Counted from the first letter of the stretch, positions 1 to 11,760 are shown. The stretch: 64,000 nucleotides of DNA from Hygrophila difformis (GCA_030278955.1 JAOANR010000002.1:19144057-19208056), one strand, 5' to 3'. A program made the numbers and translations. The notes: a model not told the origin generated them from the letters alone.

Positions 1-375
1 GCCAATTCGAATTAATTCGAATTGGCTTGAAAGACAAAGAAACAACGCAAGTTCGGATTCTGAGATGAATTCGAATTAATTCGAATTGACTCACAATTCG
101 AACTTGAGGTTGAGGGCCAAAAATTTGCACAAGGTGCCCAAGTGAGCTAATTCGAATTATTGTGGCCAATTCGAATTAATTCGAGTTGCTTGAATAACTC
201 GAACTGCTCACTTGCTGAGGAAGATGCCTTTTGTATGCCAATTCGAATTGGTCAGGCAATTCGAATTAATTCGAATTGCCTGCATAATTCGAATTAGCTA
301 ATCTGAGAGTGAAAATTTCCAAGGCAAAATGTCTTATGTGGTTTGTTCCAAGCAATTCGAATTAATTCGAATTTT
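1..375. repeat. AATTCGAATT palindrome cluster 1
   Basis: A dense run of the 10-bp palindrome AATTCGAATT, several times doubled as AATTCGAATTAATTCGAATT, separated by 20-60 bp of unrelated sequence. Spacing is irregular and the spacers differ, so it is neither a simple satellite nor a CRISPR array. It lies in the 3' LTR of element B. Similar clusters occur at about 7,975-8,407 and 9,358-9,660. Confidence 0.85.
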
Positions 376-711
376 CTTGAAATGAAAAATAAACCACATT
401 CAAGACCTAGGAAAATTTTTAGGTTTTTAAAGAAAATTTATGTTCATCAAGATGAACTCAAAAGCAAACATATCTACACAGAATTAGAATTTAAAACATA
501 TTGCTTGCATAAATTAGGTTGGGTTAACAATTTTATTTTATGAATTTATTCTGGATTTTAGATTTCTCTAAATTCCAGAATTAATTTTCATTAAATATAA
601 TATTAACCCAGCCGGGAACCTGGTTTTTTGAAGCTTTATCTTTCTTTTTGTTGGTTCCTCGAATTCCTGCAAAACAATTATAAGAAAGCATTAGGTTTTC
701 TCCAAATATCA
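1..711 (-). repeat. 3' LTR (partial) of Athila-like element B
   Basis: This is the LTR that follows the pol gene of element B, read on the minus strand. It begins at 711 with TGATATTTGG, directly after a polypurine-like stretch ending GTGAGGATGT, the same arrangement seen at the 3' LTR of element C (19,289). Its far end lies outside the window, so length and flanking duplication cannot be seen. It holds a cluster of AATTCGAATT palindromes (1-375). A TGTGGTTT...AAACCACA inverted pair around 340-405 recurs near 8,255-8,330, which supports assigning that region to the matching 5' LTR, but the two copies are clearly diverged. Confidence 0.6.
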
Positions 712-724
712 ACATCCTCACATT
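712..724 (-). other. Polypurine tract candidate of element B
   Basis: On the minus strand the sequence ending GTGAGGATGT lies immediately before the LTR start at 711. The same word precedes the 3' LTR of element C, supporting its role as the plus-strand primer of this lineage. The pol stop codon lies only about 105 bp upstream, so element B has no room for accessory ORFs beyond integrase. Confidence 0.55.
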
Positions 725-828
725 TAGAGTCTTAGTACTCTAAATGTTCAATTGATTTTTGGATACTTTGTCCCAATAAAAATAGGTGGAGCAAGTAATA
801 AATAAGTAAGTAAATATATGTATAGTAT

Positions 829-3800
829 TTATTGAGCATAAGCCGGTTCTGTTGTCATTTGAGCTTCTTTTCCGGGGTCGAACTGCCCAAGATACTCCTT
901 CAATCTGTGTCCATTCACTACCAGCTCTCCTTTGTCAGTTCGGATCCTGACAGCTCCACTTTCAAACACGTGCACCACTTCGTTTGGCCCTTCCCATCTG
1001 GATTTAAGCTTTCCGGGGAACAACTTCAACCTGGAATTGAATAACAAGACATTCTGGCCAACATAGAAGTGTTTAGACTTAATACGACGATCGTGTAACT
1101 TCTGGGTCCGCTCTTTATAAATCCTCGAGCTTTCATAAGCTTGCGCACGTATTTCCTCAATTTCATTGAGGTCCAACTTGCGCTTACTCTGAGCAACTCG
1201 TGAGTCAAAATTGAGCGTTCGTACGGCCCAGTAAGCCTTATGCTCTAGTTCTACGGGCAAATGACAGGCCTTTCCAAAGACGAGTCTGTATGGAGACATC
1301 CCAATGGGAGTCTTGGATGCAGTGTGGTATGCCCATAAAGCATCATTGAGCTTACGTGACCAATCTTTGCGAGTTGTCCCCACAGTGGCCTCGAGTATGT
1401 GTTTGATTTCGCGGTTTGAGACCTCGACTTGACCACTGGTTTGGGGATGGTAAGGCGTGCCGATCTTGTGGAGAATCCCATTTTTGCTCATAAGATTTGC
1501 AAATGCTTTATTAACAAAATGGGTTCCTCCATCTGATATGATCACCCTGGGTACACCAAATCTATTGAAAATGTTATTTTTCAAAAATTTGACGACCTGG
1601 TTGCCATCATTGGTTGGCAGTGCGACGGCCTCAACCCATTTGGAAACGTAATCGACAGCTACCAAGATGTAATGGTTCCCATCAGATGTCGGGAATGGTC
1701 CCATGAAGTCAATACCCCATACATCGAAAATCTCGAGAGTGAGAATTCCTTGTTGAGGCATCTCATCCCTCTTGGAGATATTCCCTAGTCTTTGGCATCT
1801 GTCACAAGCTTTAACAAACGCTTTGCAATCCTCGTAAATGGTAGGCCAATAAAAACCGCACTCGAGCACCTTATGGGCTGTTCGAGTGGGGCCATGGTGA
1901 CCTCCATATTCCGACTCATGGCATTTCTTAGCGATTTGATAAGCCTCGTGCTCAGTTACACATCGTCTAATAATCGAATCTGCGCAATGCTTGAAGAGAT
2001 AAGGATCTTCCCAGAAGTAGTTAACTACATCTCGGTTGAACCTCGCTTTGTGGCCCCTGCTTTGAAATGGTGGAGTTATTCCGCATGCTAAAAAGTTAGC
2101 AATATCGGAAAACCACGGACAAGCTTGATCATGAAGATGCAAGGCAAACAGTTGCTCGTCCGGAAAATTCTCATTTACGGCTAGCTCATTTTTATCATTT
2201 TCTAGTCGAGACAAATGGTCAGCAGCACCATTGTCTCTGCCTTTTCTATCTTTTATTATAATGTTGAATTCTTGCAACAAAAGTACCCACCTGATTAATC
2301 GAGGTTTGGCGTCTTGTTTGCTAAACAAGTATCTCAGTGCAGAGTGATCTGTGTACACTGTGGTTTTCGTACCAATAAGATATTGTCTGAATTTATCAAA
2401 CGCAAAAACCACAGCATACATCTCCTTCTCCGTGGTGGTGTAGTTAATTTGGGCCTCATTCAGGGCATGACTTGCGTAATGAATTACACAATGCTTCCCT
2501 TCCTTATGTTGCCCAAGAACTGCACCCACGGCGAGATCACTTGCATCACACATTACCTCGAAAGGCATTGACCAATCGGGTGGTTGCACTATTGGAGCAG
2601 AAATCAACATCTCTTTGAGCGTGTCAAAGGCTTGAACACACGCTTCATTTATTACGAAAGGATTTTCTTTACAAAGCAAGTTAGTGAGCGGCTTGGCAAT
2701 TTTAGAAAAGTCTTTAATGAATCTCCGGTAGAAACCGGCATGCCCTAAGAAACTCCTAACTGCTTTTATTGAATTAGGCAATGGTAGGTTTGAGATGACT
2801 GAGACCTTAGCTCTGTCGAATTCGATACCTGCGCGCGAGATGCGGTGACCTAACACTATTCCTTCGGTGACCATGAAATGGCACTTCTCCCAGTTCAAAA
2901 CTAGGTTGGTGTCCTCACATCTTTTCAAAATTTGTGCAAGATTAGTCAAACATTCATTAAAAGTATCTCCATACACAGAGAAGTCATCCATGAAAACTTC
3001 AATGCATTTTTCGATAAATTCTGAGAAAATTGACATCATGCATCTTTGAAATGTGGCAGGCGCATTACAAAGTCCAAAAGGCATGCGCCTGTACGCAAAA
3101 GTTCCATGTGGGCACGTGAATGTGGTCTTGTCGTGATCCTCGCTAGCTATTACAATCTGATTATAGCCAGAGTACCCATCCAAAAAGCAATAGAACTCCC
3201 TCCCAGCCAACCGCTCTAGCATCTGATCAATGAATGGCAAGGGGAAATGGTCCTTCCTGGTAGCGGTATTGAGCTTCCGGTAGTCGATGCAAACTCTCCA
3301 ACCGGTCACTGGACGCGTCGCCACTTCTTCTCCTTGCTCATTAGTCGTTACACAGATCCCCCCAAGTTTCGGTACGACCTGCACTGGGCTAACCCATTTG
3401 CTATCAGAGATAGGATAGATGATACAAGCATCTAAGAGCTTGATAACTTCTTTCCTTACCACTTCCTGCATATGGGGGTTCAGACGCCTTTGTGGTTGCC
3501 TTGAGGGCTTGTACTCCTCTTCCATTAAAATTCTGTGCATGCAAACAGAGGGGCTTATTCCTTTTATATCAGAAATGGTCCATCCGATTGCATGTACATA
3601 TTTCTTTAGAATGTCTACCAGAGCTTTTTCTTGTTCTTGTGTCAGCTTGGCAGACACAATTACCGGTAATCTTTTATGTTCAGCGAGAAAGACGTACTTA
3701 AGATGATCCGGAAGTATTTTAAGTTCAAGCTCTGGTGGGCATTCAACGGAAGGCAGTAATTTGCGAGAAATGGATGGGAGAGAGAGATCAGATTTACCTT

Positions 3801-4197
3801 CAGGATCCTGTGTCAGTACAGGATCCACTTCCTCCTCAGCGGTGCTTTCCTCTTCCTCCGGGATGAACTCAACCCCATCGAATTCTTCAAGGTCCCCAGA
3901 GATAGGGTCCTCGAAGTGGACAGCGTTGCAGCTCCTTGGTTGCTCCGCACCTTCAGGCTTCAGTACCTGTTTTGAAACTTTGTTTGGCTCATCAGTCACA
4001 GAGTTTATGCTCTCATCCTCACTCCTACTTTCTATTACATCAAATATGGAACAAGATCCCTCATTCGGGAATTTCTGCAGCTGTTCCATGTCAAAGGTGA
4101 TTTCTTTGTCATCGACCCTCAATGTGACTCTTCCAGATTTGGCATCAATCAGTGGACCGCCAGTGGCCAGAAACGGGCGTCCCAGGATAAGTGGCAT
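829..4197 (-). CDS. Athila-like Ty3/gypsy pol: partial protease, reverse transcriptase, RNase H, integrase
   Basis: The 1122-residue reading frame holds the end of an aspartic protease ([13 protein letters not shown] near residue 2), reverse transcriptase with the FMDDF active site near residue 395, RNase H with its TDHS motif near residue 610, and integrase with a zinc-binding region ([12 protein letters not shown] then CDRC) and a DDE core ([19 protein letters not shown]). It would copy element RNA into DNA and insert it in the nucleus. The FMDD variant, tRNA-Asp primer site and gene order fit the Athila branch. The protease lacks its catalytic half: the frame opens on an internal methionine right after a deletion that also removed the end of gag, so the natural start is missing. 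RT to integrase has no internal stop. Confidence 0.9.
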   Translation of the reverse strand: MPLILGRPFLATGGPLIDAKSGRVTLRVDDKEITFDMEQLQKFPNEGSCSIFDVIESRSEDESINSVTDEPNKVSKQVLKPEGAEQPRSCNAVHFEDPISGDLEEFDGVEFIPEEEESTAEEEVDPVLTQDPEGKSDLSLPSISRKLLPSVECPPELELKILPDHLKYVFLAEHKRLPVIVSAKLTQEQEKALVDILKKYVHAIGWTISDIKGISPSVCMHRILMEEEYKPSRQPQRRLNPHMQEVVRKEVIKLLDACIIYPISDSKWVSPVQVVPKLGGICVTTNEQGEEVATRPVTGWRVCIDYRKLNTATRKDHFPLPFIDQMLERLAGREFYCFLDGYSGYNQIVIASEDHDKTTFTCPHGTFAYRRMPFGLCNAPATFQRCMMSIFSEFIEKCIEVFMDDFSVYGDTFNECLTNLAQILKRCEDTNLVLNWEKCHFMVTEGIVLGHRISRAGIEFDRAKVSVISNLPLPNSIKAVRSFLGHAGFYRRFIKDFSKIAKPLTNLLCKENPFVINEACVQAFDTLKEMLISAPIVQPPDWSMPFEVMCDASDLAVGAVLGQHKEGKHCVIHYASHALNEAQINYTTTEKEMYAVVFAFDKFRQYLIGTKTTVYTDHSALRYLFSKQDAKPRLIRWVLLLQEFNIIIKDRKGRDNGAADHLSRLENDKNELAVNENFPDEQLFALHLHDQACPWFSDIANFLACGITPPFQSRGHKARFNRDVVNYFWEDPYLFKHCADSIIRRCVTEHEAYQIAKKCHESEYGGHHGPTRTAHKVLECGFYWPTIYEDCKAFVKACDRCQRLGNISKRDEMPQQGILTLEIFDVWGIDFMGPFPTSDGNHYILVAVDYVSKWVEAVALPTNDGNQVVKFLKNNIFNRFGVPRVIISDGGTHFVNKAFANLMSKNGILHKIGTPYHPQTSGQVEVSNREIKHILEATVGTTRKDWSRKLNDALWAYHTASKTPIGMSPYRLVFGKACHLPVELEHKAYWAVRTLNFDSRVAQSKRKLDLNEIEEIRAQAYESSRIYKERTQKLHDRRIKSKHFYVGQNVLLFNSRLKLFPGKLKSRWEGPNEVVHVFESGAVRIRTDKGELVVNGHRLKEYLGQFDPGKEAQMTTEPAYAQ

Positions 4198-4198
4198 T

Positions 4199-5212
4199 TC
4201 AGAGTCCTCCGTAGAATTTCCTCAATTGCTCCCATGGTGCGTACCCGTGTTGGGGGCATCGCCTGATGAGGCCCAAGAATCTTTCTTTCGCATCATATAA
4301 TGACTCGTCTGGCTTCATTTTAAAATCTCCAATCTTAGCTCGTCCTTCCTCAATCTTTGATTCTGGAAAATACTTCAGCAAAAAGCTCCTCACCAAGTCT
4401 GCCCAAGTGCTCCTCTGATTGATAGGCAATGACTTATACCAGTCCCTGGCACCACTATATAAAGAAAATGGAAACAACATTAGCCTAATAGCATCAGGAG
4501 AGACTCCCTGATTTTTGATCGTGTCGCAGAGCTCCAGGAAGGTCTGGAGATGATCATGAGGGTCCTCATGATTTGCACCGCAGAACTGATTGTTTTGCAC
4601 CAAATTAATGAGTGCCGGTTTGAGCTCGAAATTGCTTGCAGGAAAGTGTGCTCTCCCAGGTCCATCCAGATAGGGCTCTACTATTGGTTGCATGAAGTCT
4701 GCCGCTGCTTGCTGCTGTTGTTGATTTCCTTGTTCAGCTTGGTTCTGGTACTGTTGGTGGTAATTGGGAAATTGCTGGAAGTTATGTGGATCTTGTGGGT
4801 TGTTCTGAAACTGAGCTGGGTTGAAAGCTTGGTTTTGGTATTGTTGGTTTGGTATGTTTTGGTTTTGGTGAAATTGGTTTAAGGGTGGTGGTGGTTGTTG
4901 GTGGAATTGCTGGTATTGTTGCTGATTGGGATTTGGTAGATTCTCCTCTTCGTTGGCACGATTAGGATGTTCTACCATTCCTCCGTCAGCTCCATTACCA
5001 GGGTTATTTGGTGGTTGGTCTATGGGTAAGATCGGGGGAATGTTTTGGTTATCTGCCATGTCTGATAGATCGCTGCTCGATGTTTCAGGTGAAGTGCGGG
5101 TCCGACGCTCCTGCTCTTTCCGTCTTCTGGCTTCTGCCCTCAGTTGGCGAGCGGTCCTTTCTATTTCTAGATCGAACGGTAGCTCCGACAATGTGCTCCT
5201 CCTCCGTTGCAT
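4199..5212 (-). pseudogene. Truncated Athila-like gag of element B
   Basis: The 337-residue frame starts with an ATG at 5212. An arginine-rich N terminus (residues 1-45) leads into a long Gln/Asn/Pro-rich linker (about 60-170), then the conserved capsid-like region (FELKPALINLVQ, ARDWYKSLP, FLLKYFPESK). It stops after KFYGGL, where gag normally continues to a zinc knuckle. The next bases belong to the middle of protease, so the gag C terminus, the CCHC knuckle and the protease active site are all absent. The protein would form the particle shell but lacks its RNA-binding knuckle. Two bases separate this stop from the downstream frame. Confidence 0.88.
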
Positions 5213-5341
5213 AAGCAGTTGGTATCAAGATTTTGACAGTACCTGTACAATCCCCAAGTTAGTGATGGTTTGATAGTATATACAAAAACTATCTATGAGT
5301 AAATCAGGAGTGTAATTCTCCTAGTAAACGGCGCTGCATCC

Positions 5342-5359
5342 TCCCCGGCAATGGCGCCA
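5342..5359 (-). other. Primer-binding site of element B (tRNA-Asp)
   Basis: The minus strand reads TGGCGCCATTGCCGGGGA, matching the 3' end of plant tRNA-Asp except at one base. It directly follows the LTR end AAAAGTTTCA, so it fixes the LTR border at 5360. Gag starts about 130 bp downstream. Confidence 0.85.
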
Positions 5360-6795
5360 TGAAACTTTTGAAGAGTTTCATTAACACGAGTAATTTTCTG
5401 AAATATCAGGTATGGATTTATTAAATGAAAAGAGTTATGATGTAGGGAAGGGGTTTTAGGATATGTTATGATTCCCGTTTTTTATTACTCATGTGGGGTG
5501 CTTTTGATTTCAAACGGCGCTGTGGTCCTTCCCGCCATGAAACTTTTGACGAATATCACGGTGCAACCGGGATTGACCTTCAGTCTGTCACCCTGAAAGT
5601 CCCTGGTATCTGCACCATGATGCTTCTCTTAATTTCATGTCAACAAGATACCTGCCATGAAACTTTTGAACATCTTCCCCCTACATGAGTATTTTCCCAA
5701 AATGTTATGTTTTTACTTACTCGTGTCATGAAACTGTGCTCCCGAAAGCGCACGGAGTCAAAAATTGCAGTAATTTATAGTAAGTACCGGATCGTTCACT
5801 GGAGGATGTGCGATGGAAGCAGGGCCCACGTCGTTTACTAAGATTTTCCACTCGGTTACTCGATTCAAGTTTTGCAAGGGTTTCTAACAACTACTTGACA
5901 TAAATTAAACCAGATCATGAAAGCAGTAAAAATTATTCTACAAAGCATGGTAAACTAGATCGAAGAAAGCAATTAAATCTATACTACGAAAGCAATATAA
6001 AATTATGCTACACTATCTAGAAAGCAGGTTTAAATATGACAGAAGGGACATGGAGGAAATAATAAAGATTGGACAAGATTCAGATGAAACACAATTAAAC
6101 TTCCATTTTTTTATACACAGATCTTAGCCTGGGATAATCCTCTAGTTAGCTAACTCTCATGCTTTCTACACCATGTTCCCTCTAACAGACAGGTACTTAC
6201 GGTGAGAATTTACATGCTCTTACGACCTCAATTTCTAAGATACCACAGACTCACAACTGCCCTCACATAGCCATGTTAAGGCGTATTATTCATTTGTGGT
6301 GGATAAGCAACACCTAACATATCATTAGTTGACATGCCAAGTACTCCTATCATTCCCCCATGTCACACCCAAAGTTTCAAATCAGGCCCCGAACCATTCC
6401 ATAACTCTCAAACCTTTTAACAGATAGACAGCCCCTAATTCTTCCGAGTGACCTCTATGAAAGCATTTTAAAGGGAAGCAGTAAGAAAGCTGTAAAGAAA
6501 GTATTTAAATCTATCACTCGGAAGCGTTAAAAAACGTCTCTTTCCGTTAGTATAAAAGAGCCCCTGGTCTTGGTGACCAGATGCAGATCAAGAACCCCCG
6601 AGATATCAATAAGCCACAGGGCTTACAACATTTGGGTAGTTATGAGATACAAACTAAATGAAACAGATCCATAAATGAACCTATTCCGGATGTACTCATT
6701 CAAGACTCAATTCTAGACTTTGGCAGAAGAAGATAGTAGTCGAAGGAATACTCAACCCTACCTTAGAAATTCACCAAGGCCTATATGTTGTTCCT
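5360..6795 (-). repeat. Inverted repeat, left arm (LTR sequence of element B)
   Basis: This stretch recurs in inverted orientation at about 9,966-11,492. Matching landmarks include the tract around 5,780-5,890 against 10,870-10,985, the tract at 6,120-6,260 against 10,510-10,650, and the tract at 6,750-6,795 against 9,966-10,010. The arms differ by many substitutions and small indels. Confidence 0.8.
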
Positions 6796-7974
6796 CTAGT
6801 ATTATTTATCACATCTCATCTACACCCAAGTGGATATTGACTTAATGCGATATCTAATATCAGATTTCCAACACATAGCAATTTCGAGAAGCAAATGAAT
6901 ATTTGAAAATCATTCCCTAGACAGGTACTAAACTCTCAATTAAAACACAGATCCTTTCAGTCTAGGTGAGACCTAATCGCTGACTCTGCTTCTAAGCTCT
7001 CAAAATCAACCCCCAGTGGAATATGAATTAGTCATAACTGTTGAATTTATCCCTTTACTCAGATCCGGATTTTATAAAGGAATTTTTGTTGGAAGTTTAT
7101 TATGCAACATCAGATTTAAATCAAGACTTCTGTGTCCAAGGGGAAGGATCCCCAAAATAATGATATGACCGGAACATCTACATAATAGTATCATGCATAC
7201 AAGTATATGAAAAGGAAAATAAAATACCCCAAAATATATGGTGGGGTTAGACAGAATGCGATACACAAAGATGGATTAGCCTGAGATGAGAAGAAATCGG
7301 CTAAAAGGAGTGCCAGAGATAGTTGGGGTTTTCTGGACTGCAAACATCTGTTGTCCGGTTCCCAATTTTCCCAGATGACTGATTTTAGACAGAAAGAATT
7401 CCAAACAACGGTGACCGCCATCATTTAGTTTTCTTTTGTCTGTGAGTGGAAGAAAAACCCACATATTTCTTGCTGTAATATGTCTTAACTGATGTTGGTC
7501 GACATCAGTTAATACTATTGCAACTTGAATTCAGGTTGAGAAATTAAGATAAGGAAAATTAACACTGTATCTGATTAGGAATTGGCTGAGTGACTAATCG
7601 AAACTCTTAGTGAAGAGAACGCTCGCCGAAGCTTCCACCAACCACTAACCAGATCATGCAAAATAACAGATAATGATTGACACACAGAAGACGGGTTAAT
7701 CGATATCCCTGTGAAGGGACCTTTCACCAACATTAATCTGTGGTGTTTCTCATTATCCGTTCATACACACAATGAAAGAGAAACACATAAAGGTAAGAAA
7801 ATATTTTTGGTATTGTGTGGGTGTTAAGCACACAATAAGTGGACACTAATGGGTTGAAATGTGTAATGGATAGAAATCAGATGAATTGGGCCTAGGCCCA
7901 ACACATCCATGCAACTTACACAAATCATGGAAGAAAAATATTTTTGGAGTTTTCAAAATAGAAGGGATAGTTCA

Positions 7975-8407
7975 ATTCGAATTACTGGGGCAATTCGAAT
8001 TGAGAATGCATGAAGAATGAAGTATGATCTTACCCAATTAATCCTTGCAAAGGAATGAGATATCATCTAATTCGAATTGTTGAGCAATTCGAATTAATTC
8101 GAATTGGACAACTCGAATTGATGAAGTCCTTTCCTTGCTCAAAATTGACTAAGGCATATACCTCAAGGGGAAGGGTGAATTCGAGGCAATTCGAATTGGT
8201 TGGGGATAGAAGATAAACTAAGGCATGAGGGGGCGGCAATGGATACAATGTGGTTTCTCATGCCAATTCGAATTGTATGAATCAATTCGAATTAATTCGA
8301 ATTAGAGAATTTGAAATGGTTGGAAACCACATGAGAATTTTTTAGTTATGCAATTTGAATTTCTTAGGCAATTCGAGATAATTCGAATTGCCTCAATTCG
8401 AATTACA
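7975..8407. repeat. AATTCGAATT palindrome cluster 2
   Basis: About ten copies of the palindrome or close variants, with an AAACCACA/TGTGGTTT inverted pair (about 8,252-8,330) bracketing the doubled form. The same bracket appears in the left LTR cluster. This is the best local evidence that this part of the right region and 1-711 come from the same LTR family. Confidence 0.75.
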
Positions 8408-8409
8408 CA

Positions 8410-9180
8410 TTTTTGAACAATAATAATTTTTGTTCTCACAAGTATGGGTTAGGTGTACACTGTGCTGTTAATGATGGGTTTAGATTTACCAAATCCCTCA
8501 TCTCACATCAATGTCACTTCACAGCCACCCTAGTGAGGTTTTCAAGAAATAAACAAACACATGTCCAGTGGGCATTGGCGAGATTTAAACCCTATTTCTA
8601 CAAACAAAGGATTCAAAGATCAAAGAACCTAAAACATCTAGTTATCTAAGAACTACATGAATAAACTAAGAACACTCAAGTTATCTAAGGCAGCATAAAA
8701 TAGAATCAAGGCAGGAAAAATAAGGCATAAAGATAAATTCTAACAGATCCTAGAAACGTCTAAAACCTAAGAACACTTATTTGAAGCTCTAAGGCACAAA
8801 ATCAAGCCAAAAACCCACCAAACATGCATTTATTAAGTTTGAATGTCAACTAGGACATAATAAATGTAACCTAGTTGAAACAAACAAACATGCTAAGCAT
8901 TTATTTCTAAAGAAAGCATTAAAGGGTGCCAAAACACATGAATAACACCATTTCTGGAAATTTTTCTTGTATTGACACTTTGAAAGCAAAATAAAGAACC
9001 CAAAACCATCATTAACTTGAAGGTAGGGTTTATTCTAACTAGAAAGCATGTAAAAATTCTGGAAATGACTACTCTAAGGGTTACACAAACTGCTTCTACA
9101 CTATACTAAGATCAAAGCATGTAAACACTATACTACTTGCAAGGAAAGTAAACTAAACTAAACTAAATTAAACTACCTAC
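8410..9180. other. Non-coding A-rich stretch between palindrome clusters
   Basis: I see no coding sequence, tandem repeat or clear terminal motif here. It is A-rich on the plus strand, with several short CTAAA- and AAAGCATG-type repeats. It lies downstream of the minus-strand TATA candidate at 9279 and could be the transcribed leader part of an LTR. Confidence 0.4.
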
Positions 9181-9278
9181 CTAACCCTTAAGGGGTGTGG
9201 AACCTCCTGCTATTCTTTTTGTCCCAGCTGCTTTTTGGTTAAATTCTTCGTCCCTTTGCTCTGTTGTGGAAGGTCTGC

Positions 9279-9285
9279 TTTTATA
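9279..9285 (-). promoter_or_regulatory. TATA-box candidate in LTR
   Basis: TATAAAA on the minus strand, in the context GTCTATAAAAGCAGACC, lies about 75 bp downstream of AATTCGAATT cluster 3. This is the layout expected for an LTR promoter that transcribes leftward toward element B. The assignment rests only on motif and position. Confidence 0.4.
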
Positions 9286-9357
9286 GACAAATTTCGAAAC
9301 CCTAGGCCCACCAATGTTGTGCTCATGCTCCACAGCTTTTGATGAATTTTTGAGTGA

Positions 9358-9660
9358 AGTTCGAATTATCTCATCCAATTCGAATTAATTCGAATTGTGA
9401 GATTTCTTCCTTGAGCTGGAAATGTGGCCTTTAGTTGTCAATTCGAATTGTTGTGAAGAATTCGAATTGGTCTTTTCTCGAATTGGATGAGGGTTTCTTG
9501 GCTTCTTTGCATCTGTTGGCAATTCGAATTGTTTGTGCCAATTCGACTTAATTCGAATTGCATCTTCTTCTTGCCTTTGGGTTTCTTCTCTTCATTCCCT
9601 AATTCGAATTATTCAAGCCAATTCGAATTAACTCGAATTGGCCATAGTAATTCGAATTAG
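9358..9660. repeat. AATTCGAATT palindrome cluster 3
   Basis: A third cluster of the palindrome with several doubled forms, just upstream in the minus sense of the TATA candidate at 9279. Its position would suit promoter-proximal binding sites in the LTR. A purine-rich strand (minus) follows at about 9,715-9,765. Confidence 0.75.
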
Positions 9661-9965
9661 CTCTTCTGCATCCCTTCCCAACACTTAACCACTTCTCAGT
9701 TGTGGGATTTTTGATCTTTTTCCCATCTTTTTCTCCTTTTTCTTTTCTTTTTCCTTTTTTCATGTTTTTGGATTTTTCTAACACAAATACAATTTAAAAT
9801 TGCATATTTTGTGTCTTTTTATTACCGGCTCGATGTTTTTACAAACTAGCATTAATCTGTTAAATTCAACTGCTTTCTTATTAAAATAAGATGGAAACAC
9901 GATCAAAATGTCCGTCTCAGACACGGAAATGGATTGGAAATAATGGTCAGTTTTGGCCATTATCA

Positions 9966-11492
9966 ACAACACATAGGCCTTGGTTAATTTCTAAGGTAGG
10001 GTTGAGTATTCTTTCAACTACTATCTTCTCCCACCAAAGCATAAAATTGAGTCTTGAGTGAGTGCATTCTGAATAGATCTTTATAGGTCTGTTCCACTCA
10101 TGTTTGCATCTCATAACTAACCGGATGTTATAAGCCCTGTGGCTTACTGATATTTGGGAGGTTCTAAATCTGCATCTGGTCACCAAGACTAGGGGCTCTT
10201 TTATACTAACGGAATGTGATGATCTTTTAAGACTTCCGAGTGATAGGTTTAAATGCTTTCTTTACTGCTTTCTTTACCGCTTTCTTTAAAATGCTTTCAT
10301 AGAGGTCACTCGGAAGAATTAGAGGTTGGTCGCCGGTTGTAAGGTTTAAGAGTTATGGATTAGTTCGGGGTTAAATTTGGACTTTGGGTGTGACAAGGGG
10401 GATGACAAGAGTACTTGGCATATCAACTAATGATTTGTTAGGTGTTGCTTGTCCACCACATACGACTAACATACTCTTGCAAGGCATTGCAAGGGGAGTT
10501 ATTAATCTGTGGTATCTTAGAGATTGAGGTCTTAAGAGCATGTACATTCTGACTGTAAGTACCTGTCTGTCAAAGGGAACATAGTCCAGAAAGCATGAGA
10601 GTTAGCTAACTGATGAATTATCCCAACCAAAGATTTGTGTAATTAAAATGGAAGTTTAATTGTGTTTCATCTGAATCTTGTCCAATCTTTATTATTTTCT
10701 CCCTGTCCCTTATGTCATATTTTAATTCCGCTTCCGTAGAATAATTTTACTTGCTTTCTTAGCATAATTCTTATTGCTTTCTTAGAATAGAATTAATTGC
10801 CTTTTAGACTAATTTTATCATGCTTTGTAGAATAATTTTACTGCTTTCATAAACTAGTTTAAATTATTGTCAAGTAGTTGTTAGAAACCTATGTAAAACT
10901 TGAATCGAGTAACCGAGTGGAAAATCTTAGTAAACGACGTGGGCCCTGCTTCTATCGCACATCCTCCAGTGAACGATCCGGTCTTACTATAAATTACTGC
11001 AATTTTTGACACCGTGCGCTTTCGGGGGCACAGTTTCTTAACACGAGTAATAAAAACGTGACAACCTATAATATATCCCTAATCCCAACTCCATCTTCAT
11101 AAATTGGTTTCATTAAATAAAATTGACAACCAGGATTATGATTTTTCAGAAAATACTCATATAGTGGGAACTTGTTAAAAGATTCATGGCAAGGAATTTC
11201 ATGACATGAAATTATGAAAAGTTTCATGGCGCAGTTGCCGGGGACCTTCAGTGTGACAGACTGAAGGTCAAGATTGAACTGTCTATCCCGGCTGCACCAT
11301 GAAATTTGTCAAAAGTTTCATGCCGGGGAGGACCACATCGCCATTTGAAATCAAAGTATCCCACATGAGTAATAAAAAGTGAAATATATCCTTAAACCCC
11401 TTTCTCACGAATCATAACTCTTTCTTTTAATAAATTTAACTTGGGATATTTTATAAAAATGCTCGTGTTGACGAAATGTGTTAAAAGTTTCA
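9966..11492 (+). repeat. Inverted repeat, right arm: partial LTR of the same family
   Basis: This is an inverted, diverged copy of 5,360-6,795, ending at 11,492 with TTAAAAGTTTCA, the same LTR end that precedes the primer site of element B. Here it is followed by TATTTATTC and no primer site, so this is the outer end of a 3' or solo LTR in plus orientation. It carries an internal border-like site at 11,212-11,244 (AAAGTTTCA then TGGCGCAGTTGCCGGGGA). Its left edge coincides with a possible LTR terminus at 9965, suggesting element B inserted into this older LTR; that is inference. Confidence 0.65.
11227..11244 (+). other. Primer-binding-site copy inside an LTR fragment
   Basis: TGGCGCAGTTGCCGGGGA differs by one base from the tRNA-Asp complement and directly follows AAAAGTTTCA, exactly as at the real border of element B. 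A further, shorter copy of the border lies at about 11,310-11,330. These lie inside the LTR fragment, so they are duplicated border sequence and not the working primer site. Confidence 0.6.
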
Positions 11493-11760
11493 TATTTATT
11501 CATACTTTATATTAAACTAATGTCAATTCTCTCCATTTCTCTATTCATAGTAGAGAATCAAAAATAGGGAAAGATAATTGTTTTAACACAACTCGGAAGT
11601 TTCATATGTTACCAAACAACTGAACAAGGGAATTTGACTCAATTCTCTTTCTCGGAACCCAAATCTCTGTACCAAACGCGCCCTAAAATCTAAAACAAGA
11701 AATTATAAGCTTGGGTAACTGGAACTATTAAAAACAATCCAATTCAGAGGGAATACATAC
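11493..11760. other. Unassigned spacer left of the gene-fragment cluster
   Basis: No coding sequence or terminal repeat could be assigned. It holds two similar AATTCTCT-containing stretches (about 11,524 and 11,640) and should include intron or flanking sequence of the asparaginyl-tRNA synthetase fragment. I looked here for the Helitron-like 3' hairpin and found no convincing one. Confidence 0.4.

Larger units (their letters stand above)
5360..9965 (-). repeat. 5' LTR region of element B (right border uncertain)
   Basis: The border at 5360 is fixed by the primer site. The right border is not certain. A plausible start is TGATAATGG at 9965, where the inverted arm to the right begins, but the first few hundred bases there do not resemble the start of the left LTR at 711, so this could be more than one LTR. 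The region has no convincing coding sequence. It contains two AATTCGAATT clusters, a minus-strand TATA candidate at 9279-9285, and repeats of the LTR-primer-site border at 5,514-5,550 and 5,650-5,670. Confidence 0.45.

Noticed and set aside
1..375. CRISPR-like array suggested by repeated AATTCGAATT with varying spacers
   Set aside because: Repeats are short palindromes with irregular spacing and copy variants, in an LTR of a plant retroelement; there is no cas context.
7072..7464. Minus-strand frames of 60-77 residues in the B LTR region
   Set aside because: No recognisable domain, overlapping in several frames, and lying in diverged LTR sequence.
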